A DNA stretch of 64,000 nucleotides from Carallia brachiata (lineage: Eukaryota; Streptophyta; Magnoliopsida; Malpighiales; Rhizophoraceae): positions 3,865,905 to 3,929,904 of the forward strand of contig JADCRB010000018.1 in the NCBI GenBank assembly GCA_021464245.1. The letters are read 5' to 3'. The notes below the pieces were generated by a model. The model had not been told where the DNA came from. It saw only the letters and a list, made by a program, of their open reading frames with translations, and did no database searches. The position numbers and the translations under genes were made by a program. This document shows, piece by piece, positions 1 to 10,699 of the stretch (position 1 is the stretch's first letter; every line of letters starts with the position of its first letter).

Positions 1-194
1 AACTAGATCACAACTTAGTCAAAAAAAGGACCTATACCTAGCTTGCATGCGTAGACAGCAACCCAAAAAATTTCCAAATGCCAAGTTTACAAACTGGGCT
101 TTCAACATATCCTGCTCGTATTACAGCTGCTACAACAACAAAAAAAACATTCTTCAAATCTAGCTGAACAACATGGAAACTAAGTTGTCCAACA
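1..194 (-). repeat. 3' LTR of Copia-1, partial
   Basis: This matches 4536-4729 almost base for base. On the minus strand it begins TGTTGG at 194 and runs off the window at base 1, so about 285 bp of this LTR are missing here. Confidence 0.93.
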
Positions 195-3100
195 CTCCTC
201 CTTAGTTTCCTTGGTGTTCATGCCCAATTTGGCCCTCAAATTCTCAAATCTGCTCCTGGTTAGAGGTTTGGTTAATATATCAGCAAGTTGCTCCTCAGAT
301 TTGCAGTACAATAGCTTGACCTCTCCTTCCTGCTGCACTTCTCTTATGTAGTGAAATTTTATCTTAAAATGCTTAGTTTTTCCATGGAAAACAGGATTTT
401 TGGAGATTGCCACAGCTGATTGATTGTCTACATAAATCTCAGTTGGCTCCACTTGTTCTTCTTTCAAATCAATTAGCATTTTTTTCAACCAAAGAGCATG
501 GTTCACAGCAGCAGCAGCTGCCATATATTCTGCCTCTGCAGTGGACTGAGCAATGACCTCTTGCTTCTTTGAGCTCCATGTGAACACTCCTGATCCAAGA
601 GAAAATAAATACCCTGTAGTGCTTCTCATATCTTCATTGCTGCCAGCCCAGTCACTATCAGAAAATCCTGATAGCTTGACTTCTTTTCTCCTTCTAAACC
701 ATATGCCAAGATCAATAGTCCCATGAACATATCTAAGAATCCTTTTTGCAGCCCTTAGGTGAGCTTCACTGGGTGCCTGCATATATCTGGATAGAAGGCT
801 AGTAGCTTGCATTATATCTGGCCTGGTGGCAGTTAAGTACAACAAGCTGCCAATTATGCTCCTGTACTCTGTGCAATCTGCTTTCTTTCCTCCATCATCT
901 TTACTTAACTTCTCTCCCAAATTTAAAGGAGTTGGGACAGCCTTGCTTGTTGACATGTTGTGTTTTTTCAACAATTCAGTTGCATACTTCTCTTGGCTAA
1001 TAAAAATCCCATTTGAGGTCTGCAAAATTTCTATTCCCAAGAAGAAGCTCATTTCTCCTAGATCAGTCATCTCAAATGTTTCTTGCATTTGTTGCTTGAA
1101 GGTTGCAATCATCTTGGTAGAGCTCCCTGTAATCAATATGTCATCTACATAGATTGAGACAATGAGAGTCTCTACACTTTGGGCTTTCACATAGAGGGTG
1201 GCTTCATTTTGGCTTCTAGTAAAGCCTAAACTGAGGAGATACTCATCCACTTTGCTATACCAGGCTCTAGGGGCTTGTTTTAAGCCATAAAGAGCCTTTT
1301 TCAAAAGATAGACCTTGTCTTCTGCTTCTTTCACTTTGAACCCCTCTGGCTGTTCTACATAAATCTGCTCTTCCAACACACCATTCAAGAATGCAGATTT
1401 TACATCCATTTGAAATACCTTCCATCCTTTGCAAGCTGCCAAGGCAAGAAGCAACCTGATTGTATCATGCCTTGCCACAGGTGCAAAGGTTTCTGTGTAA
1501 TCTGTTCCAAACTGCTGTGAAAAACCCTTAACAACCAATCTGGCCTTGAGCTTGTTAATTGATCCATCAGCATTAAGCTTTACTCTATACACCCACTTCA
1601 CTCCAATAGTCTTCCTATCTATTGGTTTGTCAACCAATTCCCAAGTTTCATTTTTTTGGATCATCTTCATTTCCTCATGCATTGCTTTAACCCAGCCAGG
1701 TGATTCAATAGCTTCAGAGTAGCTTGTTGGCTCCAACACAACAATATTGGCCCTTTCATAAATCTCTGACAATGGTCTGGTGCCTCTAACTGGTTCATCA
1801 TCAAAGTCTGCAACCTCATCTGCTGCAATTTCATTTTCAAGGCTATGAGAAGCTTCATTAGTATTGGGAAGCATCTTCTTCTCAATTAATTGGTCTTTAC
1901 TCCAATCCCAAACTGATATTTCATCAAATTTTGCACTTCTAGAAACTATGACCTTTTTGGAACTAAGGTCATAAATTCTATAAGCTTTGGATTTGCTGCT
2001 GTACCCCACCAACACACCTGTTTTAGCCCTTTCATCAAGCTTCCCTCTTTTTGGTTCTGGAACAAAAAAGTAGCAAATACTACCAAACACCTTGATGTGT
2101 TGCATGGATGGTTTGACTCCAAACCAAGCTTCATAGGGAGTCAAGCCATTTAAGGCCTTTGTTGGAAGTCTATTCAACAAGTAGTTGGCAGTAGAGGCTG
2201 CTTCTGCCCAGAAATGCTTAGGCACATTCTTCTCAAACAATAGGCATCTAGACATCTCCATCAAAGTTCTATTTTTTCTCTCACTGACTCCATTTTGTTG
2301 CGGAGTGTATGGAACAGTGAGTTGGTGTTGAATGCCTGAGTCTTGACAAAAAGTAATAAACCTGTCAGCAGTATATTCAGTGCCATTATCTGATCTAATG
2401 GCTTTAATGCTGCAACCAGCTTGTTTTTCTACCCAAGCCTTGAACCTGATGAAGATTCCTGGTACTTCTGACTTGTTCCTTAAAAAGAAAATCCAACAAA
2501 ATCTTGTGCAATCATCAATGAAAATGAGAAAGTATCTACTTCCATTCAAAGAAGGGATACTCATAGGGCCACACACATCTGTGTGAAGTAACTCCAGCTT
2601 TTGTGAGGCTCTGAAAGCCTGATTTTGAGGGAATGGCAACCTTGACTGCTTCCCTTTTTGACACACCTCACAAATAGTTGGCGTTGGATCTAGTACAGGC
2701 ATGTCAGCAACCAAATCATGCAACAATTTCAAAGAATAATAGCTTGAGTGCCCCAGCCTTTTGTGCCATAAAGCACTATCATCAACAACACTTCTATATG
2801 CAAGACTACGTCCATCTTTCCAATTCACAACAAAGCTTTTGTTCAACATTTTAGCAACAAGGACCTCATGTCCATTAGGATCTAAAACTCTACATTTTTC
2901 ATCCTTAAATACCAAGGCATAATTCTTTTCCATCAATTGACCAACACTCAAAAGATTTTGGTCAATTTGAGGAACATAAAGAACATCAGAAATATATTTG
3001 GTACCTGTTGAAGTCACAACAGCTACAACTCCTCTACCCTTGACTTGCAAATGCTCCCCATTTCCAATCTTCACAGTGGAGTAAAAGCTTGAATCCAGCA

Positions 3101-4142
3101 ACTTGAACTTGCCTGCATCATGGGTCATGTGGTTGGTACACCCACTATCAATCAACCAAGTTTCAGGTACATTTTTTACTGTATTACATGCTGCAGAGAA
3201 CAACATCTCTTCCTCTTGCTTTCCTTCTGCTAACTGTGCCTGTTGAGGAGCTAGTTGACTAGCTTGATTGCTCTTGCAAACTTTAGCCATATGACCCATT
3301 TTCTTACAAATATTACACTGGATATCTGGTCTCCACCAACAGTACTTCTCTGTGTGACTTGTCCTCTTGCAATGTTTGCAGGGTGCAAACTTCTTTTTCT
3401 TTCTAAACGCCTTGGCTCTATCTTCCTTCTTGTCTTTGTCCTTCCTATCATTGGCTAATTTAGAGCTGCTTGGCTGATCTTTCTCCTTCCCTTTGGCCAA
3501 AAGAGCACTCTCTCCAATTTCTTCTTGCCTAATCTGCCTCCTTAACTCCAAGGCTTGCAGTGCATTCACTAATTCAGCAAGGGTGAGCTGACTCAAGTCT
3601 TTGGAATCTTCCAAAGAAGAAATTTTGCTCTCATACTTCTCAGGCAAGCACACAAGGACTTTCTCTACAATCCTCTGGTCTGAGAGGTCTTCACCCAACA
3701 ATCTGATTTGGTTGACAGTTTTCATCAATCTGTCAGCAAACTCCTTCACTGTCTCTGAATCTTTCATCTTCAAGGATTCAAATTCCCTTCTCAGGTTAAG
3801 AACCTGAATATTCCTTGTCTTTGCACTACCATAAAACTCCTCCTGAAGTTTATCCCAAGCCTGTTTAGCAGTTTCACAGGCCATAATCCTTGTAAAGATG
3901 GTGTCAGATACTGCTGAGTGCAAACAAGTAAGTGCCTTGAACACTTTTGTTGACTCCTCATTGTGATGCCTGATCTGTGCAAGGGTAGGATTTTGGGGCA
4001 ACTCTTGAACCTGGTCTCCACTCTCAACAACCTTCCACAAATCATAAGCTTTAAGATATGCCTTCATTTTGACTGCCCAAATGGGGTAATTTTCCCCTGA
4101 GAACACAGGTGGGGCTGTATTTGGAAAGTTGTTGGTAGACAT
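180..4142 (-). CDS. Copia gag-pol polyprotein, intact
   Basis: A single 1320-codon ORF encodes all proteins needed for copia retrotransposition. In order I see: a UBN2/DUF4219-type Gag domain in the first 200 residues; a CCHC zinc knuckle (CNICKKMGHMAKVC, about residue 277); an aspartic protease (LIDSGCTNHM, about 331); the pre-integrase motif WHKRLGHSS; the integrase core with DVCGPM, RSDNGTEY (about 582) and NGVSERKNRT; reverse transcriptase with FAPVARHDTIR and the catalytic YVDDILI (about 996); and RNase H with DSDWAGS, STAEAEYMA and VDNQSAV. The integrase-before-RT order defines copia. No frameshift or stop interrupts it, and the stop codon lies just inside the 3' LTR. The start was chosen at MSTNNF, about 110 bp downstream of the 5' LTR. 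The element is potentially autonomous, though its activity is unknown. Confidence 0.95.
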   Translation of the reverse strand: MSTNNFPNTAPPVFSGENYPIWAVKMKAYLKAYDLWKVVESGDQVQELPQNPTLAQIRHHNEESTKVFKALTCLHSAVSDTIFTRIMACETAKQAWDKLQEEFYGSAKTRNIQVLNLRREFESLKMKDSETVKEFADRLMKTVNQIRLLGEDLSDQRIVEKVLVCLPEKYESKISSLEDSKDLSQLTLAELVNALQALELRRQIRQEEIGESALLAKGKEKDQPSSSKLANDRKDKDKKEDRAKAFRKKKKFAPCKHCKRTSHTEKYCWWRPDIQCNICKKMGHMAKVCKSNQASQLAPQQAQLAEGKQEEEMLFSAACNTVKNVPETWLIDSGCTNHMTHDAGKFKLLDSSFYSTVKIGNGEHLQVKGRGVVAVVTSTGTKYISDVLYVPQIDQNLLSVGQLMEKNYALVFKDEKCRVLDPNGHEVLVAKMLNKSFVVNWKDGRSLAYRSVVDDSALWHKRLGHSSYYSLKLLHDLVADMPVLDPTPTICEVCQKGKQSRLPFPQNQAFRASQKLELLHTDVCGPMSIPSLNGSRYFLIFIDDCTRFCWIFFLRNKSEVPGIFIRFKAWVEKQAGCSIKAIRSDNGTEYTADRFITFCQDSGIQHQLTVPYTPQQNGVSERKNRTLMEMSRCLLFEKNVPKHFWAEAASTANYLLNRLPTKALNGLTPYEAWFGVKPSMQHIKVFGSICYFFVPEPKRGKLDERAKTGVLVGYSSKSKAYRIYDLSSKKVIVSRSAKFDEISVWDWSKDQLIEKKMLPNTNEASHSLENEIAADEVADFDDEPVRGTRPLSEIYERANIVVLEPTSYSEAIESPGWVKAMHEEMKMIQKNETWELVDKPIDRKTIGVKWVYRVKLNADGSINKLKARLVVKGFSQQFGTDYTETFAPVARHDTIRLLLALAACKGWKVFQMDVKSAFLNGVLEEQIYVEQPEGFKVKEAEDKVYLLKKALYGLKQAPRAWYSKVDEYLLSLGFTRSQNEATLYVKAQSVETLIVSIYVDDILITGSSTKMIATFKQQMQETFEMTDLGEMSFFLGIEILQTSNGIFISQEKYATELLKKHNMSTSKAVPTPLNLGEKLSKDDGGKKADCTEYRSIIGSLLYLTATRPDIMQATSLLSRYMQAPSEAHLRAAKRILRYVHGTIDLGIWFRRRKEVKLSGFSDSDWAGSNEDMRSTTGYLFSLGSGVFTWSSKKQEVIAQSTAEAEYMAAAAAVNHALWLKKMLIDLKEEQVEPTEIYVDNQSAVAISKNPVFHGKTKHFKIKFHYIREVQQEGEVKLLYCKSEEQLADILTKPLTRSRFENLRAKLGMNTKETKEECWTT
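195..210 (-). other. Polypurine tract of Copia-1
   Basis: On the minus strand the sequence GGAAACTAAGGAGGAG directly precedes the TGTTGG start of the 3' LTR. This is the expected place and composition for the plus-strand DNA primer. Confidence 0.85.
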
Positions 4143-4237
4143 GTATAGGTTCTAGTTTTTGCTTGGTGTTTGTGGCTTTAATTTCAACAATAAACTCACT
4201 TCTCTCACAAAATACTGGCCCTAAACTGATCTTAAAA

Positions 4238-4249
4238 GCTCTGATACCA
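4238..4249 (-). other. Primer-binding site (initiator tRNA-Met) of Copia-1
   Basis: The minus strand reads TGGTATCAGAGC, complementary to the 3' end of plant initiator tRNA-Met. It lies one base inside the 5' LTR. Confidence 0.95.
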
Positions 4250-4250
4250 T

Positions 4251-4729
4251 TGAGAGGTAAGTGAGCAAAATGGTTATTTAGGAGCTAAGTGATTTGCCGA
4301 GAGAGAGAGGAAAACCAGAAAAGTGAAGGAAGGAACTAGAACCTTTCCATTTCGTTTCTGCAATATATAATTACAATAGCCCACTGACAATATGTCATAA
4401 TTACAAAGTAAGATTTTTGTTTACTAAACTTAACTTATAGGAAAAGAAGATTTAGGAAACTTCTTGTTCCTTTACAGCAAACAAAAAAAACAGCTGGCTA
4501 CCAACTCCACTAGACTTTTGACTTTTACCTATTAAACTAGATCACAACTTAGTCAAAAAAGGACCTATACCTAGCTTGCATGCGTAGACAGCAACCAAAA
4601 AAATTTCCAAATGCCAAGTTTACAAACTGGGCTTTCAACATATCCTGCTCGTATTACAGCTGCTACAACAACAAAAAAAAAACATTCTTCAAATCTAGCT
4701 GAACAACATGGAAACTAAGTTGTCCAACA
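4251..4729 (-). repeat. 5' LTR of Copia-1 (479 bp)
   Basis: It is bounded by TG at 4729 and CA at 4251 on the minus strand, next to the primer-binding site. Its end supplies the last 11 codons and the stop of the disrupted receptor-like protein reading frame. Confidence 0.92.
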
Positions 4730-7700
4730 CTATGAAGCTTGCAGTGAAAGAAATAGGATCAATGTCATACCATTTTCCTTGACCTGTATCAGTATTGTAT
4801 GGTGTCAATTGCGGTATGCCTTGAATGCAACTTCTCACTAATGGAGGTCCGCAAAGAAATGGATTTCCTTCATAGCTTTTGTTATCAAATGTTTGAAACT
4901 GCTTGTTCATGTCTGGAAGCCTTCCCGATAAGTTGTTGTAAGCCACACTGAAGTATGATAGAAAGTTAAGACCAATTAGTTCTGATGGAATTCCTCCGCT
5001 CAAATTGTTGTGGGAAAGGTCTAGGCTCTCTATCACTCCAAGATTTGCAAAAGTTTTCGGAATAAAGCTTGTGAACTGATTGTGAGACAAGTTCAATGCA
5101 CGTATCCCACTTAAATTTCCGAGTTCAGTCGGTATTTCCCCTGTTAGCTGGTTGCAGGATAAATCCAATCCGGACATCAGGTTAAGAATGCTACCTTTGT
5201 ATTTGAGGGTTGTTGTTTTTGTCAAAAACCTAACTTCCAGTTGTCGCGCATACATAAGATGCTCTTCCCAGATATTCGTTACATTTCCTCCAATGTCGTA
5301 GTTGTAGCCGTTTTCCCAGGTAAGGAAAAAAAGGCTTGGAGTTGCAAAATCAGATAAAGGTAACTTCCCGAAAGAGATGTTACCAAAACAGCGAGGTATG
5401 GGTCCAGAAAACGAGTTACGTGAGAGGTCCAGGATGCGAAGTTCATTCAACTGACACAGTTGATCTGGTATCAAACCCCTCAAGGAATTTCTGCCAAGTA
5501 GAAAAACCCTCAAATTCGCTAAAGCCCCGACTGCGGATGGAATGCGACCAGACAGAAGATTATTTCCAATGTTCAGCGTCAGAAGACCAGATGAATTGAA
5601 TAATGTTTTCGGAATTGAACCAGTGAGTCTATTTCCTTCCAAATTGAAATGCTGTAAAGATGAAAAATTGAAGCAAGACGGAATAGGGCCTGAAAGAAAG
5701 TTATACGAAAGATCCAAAAGAAAAAACTTGAGTCTAGCCAGTTCACATGGAATTCTGCCTTCGAGCCTATTACCTGCCATGTTTAGTCTTCTTCCACCAA
5801 AAGGTGTCAGATTGCCGATGGAGGAAGGAAGTTCACCTGATATCTGGTTGTCACTGATATCTAAGTACCCTAATCTTGGATTGTGTGAGATCCAACTCGA
5901 CAGATTGCCCGTAATCTGATTTCCACCCAGTTGCAAGCTCGTCAATTGAGTCATGTTAATGGAGCTTGGTATTTGGCCATATAACTTGTTGTCTGTAGCT
6001 GCCAAAATTCTCAAATTAGAGGCATTTGCTGCTCCTATCAAGGTAGTTGCAATGTCTTCTAAAAACCTGTTGCTGGATAGATCTAAATACATCAGCTTTG
6101 GCATTTGGCCAATTGAGAATGGTATGCGACCTTCAAAGGCATTTGCGGAAAGATTAAGTAATTCAGCTGTCGAAAACAAATGGCCAATATCTTGTTGAAG
6201 CCCCCCATGGAAGTGATTGTCTGATATATCTATGCGGTGCATCACAAAGCTAGAGTTGGAGGATAAATGGAATTGACCCGTGAAGGAGTTATTTCTAAGA
6301 CTCAGGAACTCTAGTTTTGTGTTGTTTTCAAGCAACCAGTTGGGGAAGGTTCCAGTTAGGTTATTATGGGAAAGATCCACGAATCTCAAGTCTGTTTGGT
6401 GAGCAAGAAAATGAGGAATACTGTGAAACTTGCAGTTTGGCATTGAAAGAACCTTAAGCTGAAATGTCGGTAGCCAATCATGAGAGTTCTGAGTTTGGAC
6501 CTCTAGCTTATGGTTAGGGCTTGATAACATCAGCACTTCAAGGTTTGTGTGATTGGCAATTGAGTAAAAAGGGAATAGACCCTCAAAAAGATTATCTCTG
6601 AGATCAATATGCGTGAGGTCTTTGAGGTTAAAAATTGGAGAGGATAAGATATCCCCTTCAAGTTTGTTAAATGACAAGTCCAAAATTCTCAGAGATGTCA
6701 AATTGGCAAGACAAGGTGGAATAGTTCCGCTTAGATTATTTTCACTAAGATTCAACTCTTGAAGGTGCTTCAATTCACATAAGCCTGCAATAATAAATGT
6801 GGCAGAATCTCTATCATTTGCCGGCACATAAGAGATGTATTACCTAAATTTGAGCATTGACGAAATGTCAGTAACTACCTTGTTGGGCCAAAGATCCACT
6901 AAGAAAGTTGTAAGCCAAAGATAACACCTTGAGCGAAGTCATATTGTGAAGAAAATGGAAAACGTTTCCAGAAAGTTCGTTCAAACTCAAATCTAGGATT
7001 TCCAATTTCTGCAAACTTCCCAATTCTGTCAGATGGACCAAAAAACAGAACAGTCAAATTAACATGTTAAAACTACTAAATGAACACATAAAGGAAACTC
7101 CCATACAATAAAGCTTGTAGCAATGAAAAGGAAAAATCTAAACAAAACAGAACCCAAGAGGATGAACAGAACAGTTCTTGTATCAGAAACAGGATAGAGC
7201 GGTCAATAATTTATGAAACTATCATTGACGATATGAACTACAAGTTAGATCGCTAGAGACAGGAAAAATGGCAGCTCAAGGTCCCTAATAAGGTAAAGCT
7301 TTTTGGCTCGCGTGCTTGTCGAGATTTCCTTCCTACAAATGCTTCTTTGGCCTGGAGGGGTGTGCCGGCAGACGAGATATGTCCAAGGTGTGGGGAGGCA
7401 GCGGAATGGTTGCTCATGCTCTTTCTTAGTGTCCCTAGGTTGTTGAAGTGTGGTTCTTGTTTACTGTTGCTCCTCGTGTTAGGGACCATCTCCACTTTGC
7501 TCTATGGGATTGGTTCAATTTCATACGAAATTTTGGCTCGAAGGAACAAATGGAGTTACTTTTTATGGTGGCGTGGGCTATATGGTGGGGGAGATATTTA
7601 TTTTTTATGGAGTGCAAAGTAGTTGAGCCTCCATATATTGTTAGAATGGCATTACAGCTCTATGGGGACTTTCATGAGCGCAAAGTTGCTCATTTACTTG

Positions 7701-9033
7701 CTAAACATGCTCTAGTGGTTCTAGGCAAAGTTGTTTGTTCTTGTGATTTTCTGTCTTTTTTTTTTATGTAATTGCCTTGGAAGCTTTGCAAGTTTTAATT
7801 TAACATAATGCAATTCTTATTTACCTTAAAAAAGTAAAAAAATAAAAAAACATAGATCCGATTGTTCCAAGTTTTACCAAGAAACTAATTCCGCCAAAGA
7901 AGTTAAAATTTGAGGGACTTAAGATGCCTACCTCGGATGGGAAGATCTTCAAGATGGCTGTTCAGAAGACGTAGTGATCGAAGCGATGTTAGGGTGCTTA
8001 GACAGGGCAGTATGCTGCTGTCTAAACTGGAGAAGCTTAGATCTAGTGCCACCAAATTCTCCAATGCCTTGAAATCTATATATGAGTAATGTGTTACTAA
8101 TACAAGTAAACTCAAGGTTTACAGCTCACAAAACAAAACTATTATGAAGCACTAAAAGTAAAATGCGTTTAACTGCTGCTCCCCTAATAGTTTAACAAGA
8201 TATTGCATACAAAAATTGCAAAAAAAAAAAAAAAAAACCAAGTAAAACCAAATGTGCGGATGTAATTTTCTGGTTGGATACTAGTTTTTTACTGTGATGA
8301 ACCAACTAAACCTGATTTAATGCTCTCTTGGGTTGCACCGGACCGACCCATATATATGCATATAGGCCTGTCTGCGTGGGATATAATATGTAAATGATTG
8401 ACAAACAGAAGCAAATGTTATTCCAGAAAGACCAAGCAATTCAATCTCAAACATAATCTCATTATTCGGCTTTAAATGGTTAAATGAAGTAGAGTTAATC
8501 AAACTCTTTACTATATGCCAACTAGGAAATATTTATTTCGTATTTGTGGTGTAGATTATCAAAGAAACACTGACTGAAGAAAAAAAAAAAAGAAGTATTA
8601 GAGCCATTGTATGTTACGTACCATAATTCTGGGAGCAATCAGTAAACAAGAACCCTTGTAAGCGTAAATTGAACAGATCCTTGAAAGGAGTAAACAAGGA
8701 CATGTTTAGAGGCATGGGCGGACGCCCGGGCGGGAACAGCACGTCGAGGACAAAAGAGAGATAAGTCACCCGGGAGGTGGTGCTATTACACTCGACTCCC
8801 TTCCAGCTGCAGCAGTCAGACTCTGGATCATGATCAGTCCACGAAGAAAGGAAATTTTCAGCGAACGACGGATATTTATCAGCAATGTTTAACTTGAGGT
8901 AGTCCTTCATGCTTAATAGACCTAGCCTTTCTTCCTCTATACAACTCTCAACGACACCCATAAACACCACATGAATCAAAACCCAAAAACAATAATAGTG
9001 TTTTATAGTGAAGTATCGATGCTCCATTGGCAT
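4695..9033 (-). pseudogene. Receptor-like protein (LRR-RLP) truncated by Copia-1
   Basis: This is a cell-surface LRR receptor without a kinase, a family that senses pathogen or developmental ligands with SOBIR1-type co-receptors. I reconstruct four exons on the minus strand: 9033-8622, 8075-7932, 7025-6879 and 6784-4695. All junctions are GT-AG, in phase 1, and keep the frame (total 2793 nt, 930 codons plus stop). Exon 1 gives a signal peptide and the LRRNT cap (CIEEERLGLLSMKDYL, then DCCSWKGVEC). Exons 2-4 give more than 20 plant LRRs of the LxxLxLSxNxLSGxIP type. A non-LRR island region is suggested around the YARQLEVRFLTKTTTLKYKG segment. The C-terminal cap YEGNPFLCGPPLVRSC follows. The juxtamembrane part reads YDIDPISFTASFIV and then crosses into the LTR, which adds 11 foreign residues and a stop. 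The membrane helix and cytoplasmic tail are lost; their remnant should lie left of the window. The first two introns upstream of the main exon are short except for a LINE relic. Confidence 0.87.
7262..7835 (+). mobile_element. LINE 3' remnant in RLP intron
   Basis: In the intron between 7026 and 7931 the plus strand encodes a zf-RVT-type C-terminal domain of a plant non-LTR retrotransposon: WQLKVPNKVKLFGSRACRDF, then CPRCGEAAEW. Frameshifts follow. The segment ends in a short A-rich tail near 7820-7850. It is inserted antisense to the host gene and within the intron, so splicing may tolerate it. Clear target-site duplications were not found. Confidence 0.75.
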
Positions 9034-10160
9034 GCAACAAAAGCACTAAAACAAAAATCAAAATTACGTACCCACTTTACAATTGCTATTTTAATTTCCC
9101 TCTCTCTCTCACACAACACATAAATAGAACAGAATATCTATGAAACGGAGTCTTGTGTCAAAAAAACAAGAAAGGGGGTCAACTTCTTAATGCAATGGTC
9201 AACTGTAAAGTGTAAACACATACACGCACACAAAAAAAAAAAAGGAGGAAGAAGCCAAAATAGGATGGTGAATTGGTGATGGATGTTGAAAAAGAAAAAG
9301 AATGGAAGAATTATTGACAATAGCAATTAATACATTTTCCACATGACCAAAAAACCTTTGACCAGTTGATTGTCATGTTGGCATAAGTAATTGACAGATG
9401 CAATAATCTTCTTTTGTCCTATTTTTTATTGGGCATTATTACATAAACAACGATTTAAATATACATTCACAAATAGACGATAATTTACATAATTATGAAT
9501 ATATTTTGTACAATTGTAATAAAAAAATATAAAATAAAAAAATAGTAATATTTTTTGTATCATTTTTTATTATTACAGTTACACAAAATTTACTCACAGT
9601 TATATTAATCAGCGTCCACCCACCAACGTATACTCACTGACTTTTTCCCTTTTTTATTGATCTGCAAAGGAAGGGATACACCGAGAAAAACGTAAAATTC
9701 CTCAAAGATTTTCTTATTCTCTTTCTTTAATTTTTATTAAAATGAAATTTTTAGATAAAAAATTTAAAGTACTAACAACTCTCAAAAATGTCTTGAACAA
9801 ATTTTTAACTTGTATAATTTGTATCTAAACTTTCAATTGTCCCCGTGCATAGTCTTCTAATGTGATCTGTTAAATTTATATTCATTTATTGTATATCAAT
9901 TTTCACAAATTTTTAACTTTTTTTATTTATATGTACAATACCGTCAAAATTAATATGTAATAAAAATATAAAAAATATATAAAAAATTTATTCTGCCTCT
10001 CTCCACATCAGACATTTTACCTGTGTATGTATCAAAACCCTCTATTGTCCCACCAACTTCAACTTGCGCTCATTTTTAGCCTCTCTTCTCCTTTTTTTTT
10101 TTTTTTTTTTTTTTTTCCTGTCAACACGATGGGTTGATTTTGTGGGTGATTTGATGTCTT
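9034..10160. promoter_or_regulatory. RLP upstream region; AT-rich, no gene seen
   Basis: This region lies 5' of the RLP start codon and should hold its promoter. It is rich in poly-A and poly-T runs, including a T-run of about 26 at 10091-10116. A hairpin-forming inverted repeat lies at about 9465-9625. I see no coding potential. No core promoter element could be fixed with confidence. Confidence 0.4.
9465..9625. repeat. AT-rich inverted repeat, MITE-like
   Basis: The left arm around catAATTATGAATATATTTTG pairs imperfectly with the right arm ending near cacagttatattaatcagcg. The whole segment can fold into one long hairpin. The shape suits a degraded MITE; no target duplication was resolved. 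Confidence 0.4.
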
Positions 10161-10267
10161 TGTGGTTTTATCCTTGAGGTATTCTCAAGTTTTTCATTTT
10201 CATAGTTATGTGCTTCATTTTCATAGTTATGTTGGTAGCTTGCTGCTGTCTGTGTTTTGTGGTTTTA

Positions 10268-10475
10268 TGATTAGATTTTGTGATCGGATTTCTGGTCTAT
10301 CTATTGTAGACCTTTCAAACTTGATGAGTTTGAGTTTTAGAAGAAACAACGCAATAACAGCGCATGGAACGAGTTATTTTACTGGCTCACCCAACTTGGT
10401 CAAGTTGGAGCTGGGGAGATGTCCTGGTATTGGTGGTGGACTCGTACACCTCAAGGGTATTATTCTTCTCTTTAT
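10268..10475 (+). pseudogene. F-box/LRR (At1g15740-like) gene fragment
   Basis: The translated stretch from FCDRISGLSIVDLSNL through SLSFRRNNAITAHG to LGRCPGIGGGLVHLKG resembles one internal part of the cysteine/leucine-rich repeat family typified by Arabidopsis At1g15740, recalled from memory of that family. Only about 60 residues are present. No start, F-box or later repeats follow, and the match stops near a GGTATT donor-like site. It is best read as an orphan exon or gene shard. It ends about 60 bp before an N and the start of the ATPase array. Confidence 0.55.
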
Positions 10476-10534
10476 AATTGATAGGGTATAAATTTCTCGT
10501 ACATGGAAATGCCTATTATCTAATTCATTCCTGC

Positions 10535-10690
10535 CTGNATGCTGAAAGAGCCCCCAGATAGCCAAGTCTGGCCATGTCTAGGGTTTCCAGGAGGAAAGTT
10601 GCAAGATTTACACCATTGAGTACGGTATCGAAGACAGTGACAGCGTCCTTCTCGAACCCCATGGGCTTCAGCTTTGAGCCACACAACGAC
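10535..10690 (-). repeat. Array-associated conserved ORF block, copy 1 (partial)
   Basis: This is the first of four copies of a block that recurs at about 41.7, 50.5 and 62.3 kb. On the minus strand it reads MGFEKDAVTVFDTVLNG followed by VNLATFLLETLDMARL, starting at 10662. The copy breaks off beside the N at 10538, so the C-terminal part is missing. It marks the 3' remnant of an ATPase unit that once preceded copy A. Confidence 0.7.
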
Positions 10691-10699
10691 CAGTGGCCA

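Larger units (their letters stand above)
1..4729 (-). mobile_element. Ty1/copia LTR retrotransposon (Copia-1), nearly complete
   Basis: The element lies on the minus strand. Its 5' LTR is at 4251-4729 and its 3' LTR is cut by the window edge at 1-194. The LTR begins TGTTGGACAAC and ends in CA. A primer-binding site and a purine-rich tract sit next to the LTRs exactly as expected. The internal region is one uninterrupted polyprotein ORF. Over the 194 bases available in both LTRs I see one substitution and two poly-A length differences, so the insertion is recent. It has landed in the 3' part of the receptor-like protein gene at 4730-9033. The 5 bases abutting the right LTR are ctatg; the matching duplicate would lie outside the window. 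Confidence 0.95.

Noticed and set aside
826..1152. Plus-strand ORF opposite Copia-1 reverse transcriptase
   Set aside because: It is a shadow of the polyprotein with no recognisable domain.
7253..7495. Minus-strand ORF in the RLP intron as an additional RLP exon
   Set aside because: It lies within the plus-strand LINE remnant and has no LRR pattern; the exons at 7932 and 7025 join in phase without it.
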